Part shown: positions 12,697-12,848 of the stretch, in pieces
Layout of the letters: the number at the start of each line of letters is the position of its first letter
Numbering within the stretch: position 1 is the stretch's first letter
Notes under the pieces: model-generated
What the model saw: the letters and a program-made list of their open reading frames with translations, nothing else
Database searches by the model: none
What the model was told of the DNA's origin: nothing
Assembly: GCA_023390245.1 (NCBI GenBank)
Contig: JAEWDF010000076.1
Coordinates: forward strand, 1 to 12,848
Direction of reading: 5' to 3'
Length of the DNA stretch: 12,848 nt
DNA from: Pseudomonadota bacterium
GTDB taxonomy: Bacteria; Pseudomonadota; Alphaproteobacteria; Caulobacterales; Caulobacteraceae
Position numbers and translations under genes: made by a program

Positions 12697-12848
12697 GCGG
12701 TCGACCGTCGACCGGGGCGTGCTAGACCTTGATCGGCTGAGGAGGAATCGCTTCGCGATTCCGCTGAAGCCGTGAATCAAGGTCCAGCTTGGACCTGGAG
12801 CCTGATTCACCGCATCGTCGAAGCGCGAAGCGCTTCAACTCAAGCGGA
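12697..12848. repeat. Inverted-repeat cluster downstream of the VWA gene
   Basis: No gene is seen in these 152 bases, which run to the window edge. Structures in order: GGTCGAC/GTCGACC (12699-12713); a long interrupted stem 12725-12784 with GACCTTGAT/ATCAAGGTC outside, CGGCT/AGCCG in the middle and GGAATCGC/GCGATTCC at the tip (loop TTC); a second stem 12772-12810 with GTGAATCA/TGATTCAC outside and AGGTCCA/TGGACCT at the tip; and GAAGCGC/GCGCTTC (12820-12836, loop GAA). The first long stem and the second share 12772-12784, so only one can form at a time. It may terminate the VWA transcript or be part of a dispersed repeat; no T runs follow the stems. Confidence 0.75.

Noticed and set aside
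10081..12810. A 909-codon open frame on the minus strand across the GNAT, DUF72 and VWA genes
   Set aside because: It is antisense to three well-recognised genes; its translation is rich in His, Arg, Gln and Val with no domain, as expected for a shadow frame in very GC-rich DNA.
12772..12848. A possible new gene starting GTG 12772 and open to the right edge
   Set aside because: No ribosome binding site is near, the segment is almost entirely inverted repeats, and the complementary strand gives a near-identical peptide, so it is a palindrome artefact.
1..12848. CRISPR arrays, tRNA or rRNA genes, insertion sequences, phage or defence genes
   Set aside because: I looked for regular spaced repeats, cloverleaf-like segments, transposase and nuclease motifs and found none; all long coding regions are assigned to chromosomal families.

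Overview
The window is a gene-dense, very GC-rich stretch of bacterial chromosome. Gene content, codon use and protein wording (FolE, ExbD, Dxs, CysS and an alphaproteobacterial type of histidine phosphatase) fit an alphaproteobacterium, most likely Caulobacterales such as Brevundimonas or Caulobacter. That placement is an inference from recognised proteins, not from a search. I see no mobile-element genes, CRISPR array, tRNA or rRNA. Fourteen protein genes are supported; one (ubiD) is cut by the left edge.

Left region (1-4166), all on the minus strand: folE (GTP cyclohydrolase I), then exbD with its own strong intrinsic terminator, then a run of a YjbR/MmcQ-family protein, an alpha/beta hydrolase, an aldo/keto reductase and the N-terminal 211 residues of UbiD. 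The last four genes are 34-56 bases apart and may share a transcript. cysS (4263-5672, plus) diverges from folE, and the roughly 100 bases between them must hold both promoters.

Middle region (5673-10021): cysS converges on a minus-strand isoprenoid operon read histidine phosphatase, xseB, csaA, ispA, dxs. xseB-ispA-dxs is a widely conserved order. Here a csaA gene sits between xseB and ispA, joined to xseB by an ATGA overlap and abutting ispA. IspA and Dxs supply prenyl diphosphate synthesis, and UbiD at the left edge uses a prenylated substrate in ubiquinone synthesis, so quinone and isoprenoid genes are near one another but in separate transcripts. The cysS/dxs convergent gap holds a striking nested palindrome with 31-base perfect inverted arms, each arm itself a hairpin.

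Right region (10022-12848): a divergent promoter region, then a plus-strand run of GNAT acetyltransferase, DUF72 protein and a CoxE-like von Willebrand factor A protein, spaced 30 and 12 bases apart. After it lies a non-coding block dense in inverted repeats, including two long stem-loops that compete for the same central segment. It runs to the window edge.

Most of the content is housekeeping. I did not find a convincing new defence or biosynthetic system. The best leads are the two repeat structures, the csaA insertion with an ambiguous ispA start, and the small GNAT-DUF72-VWA cluster.
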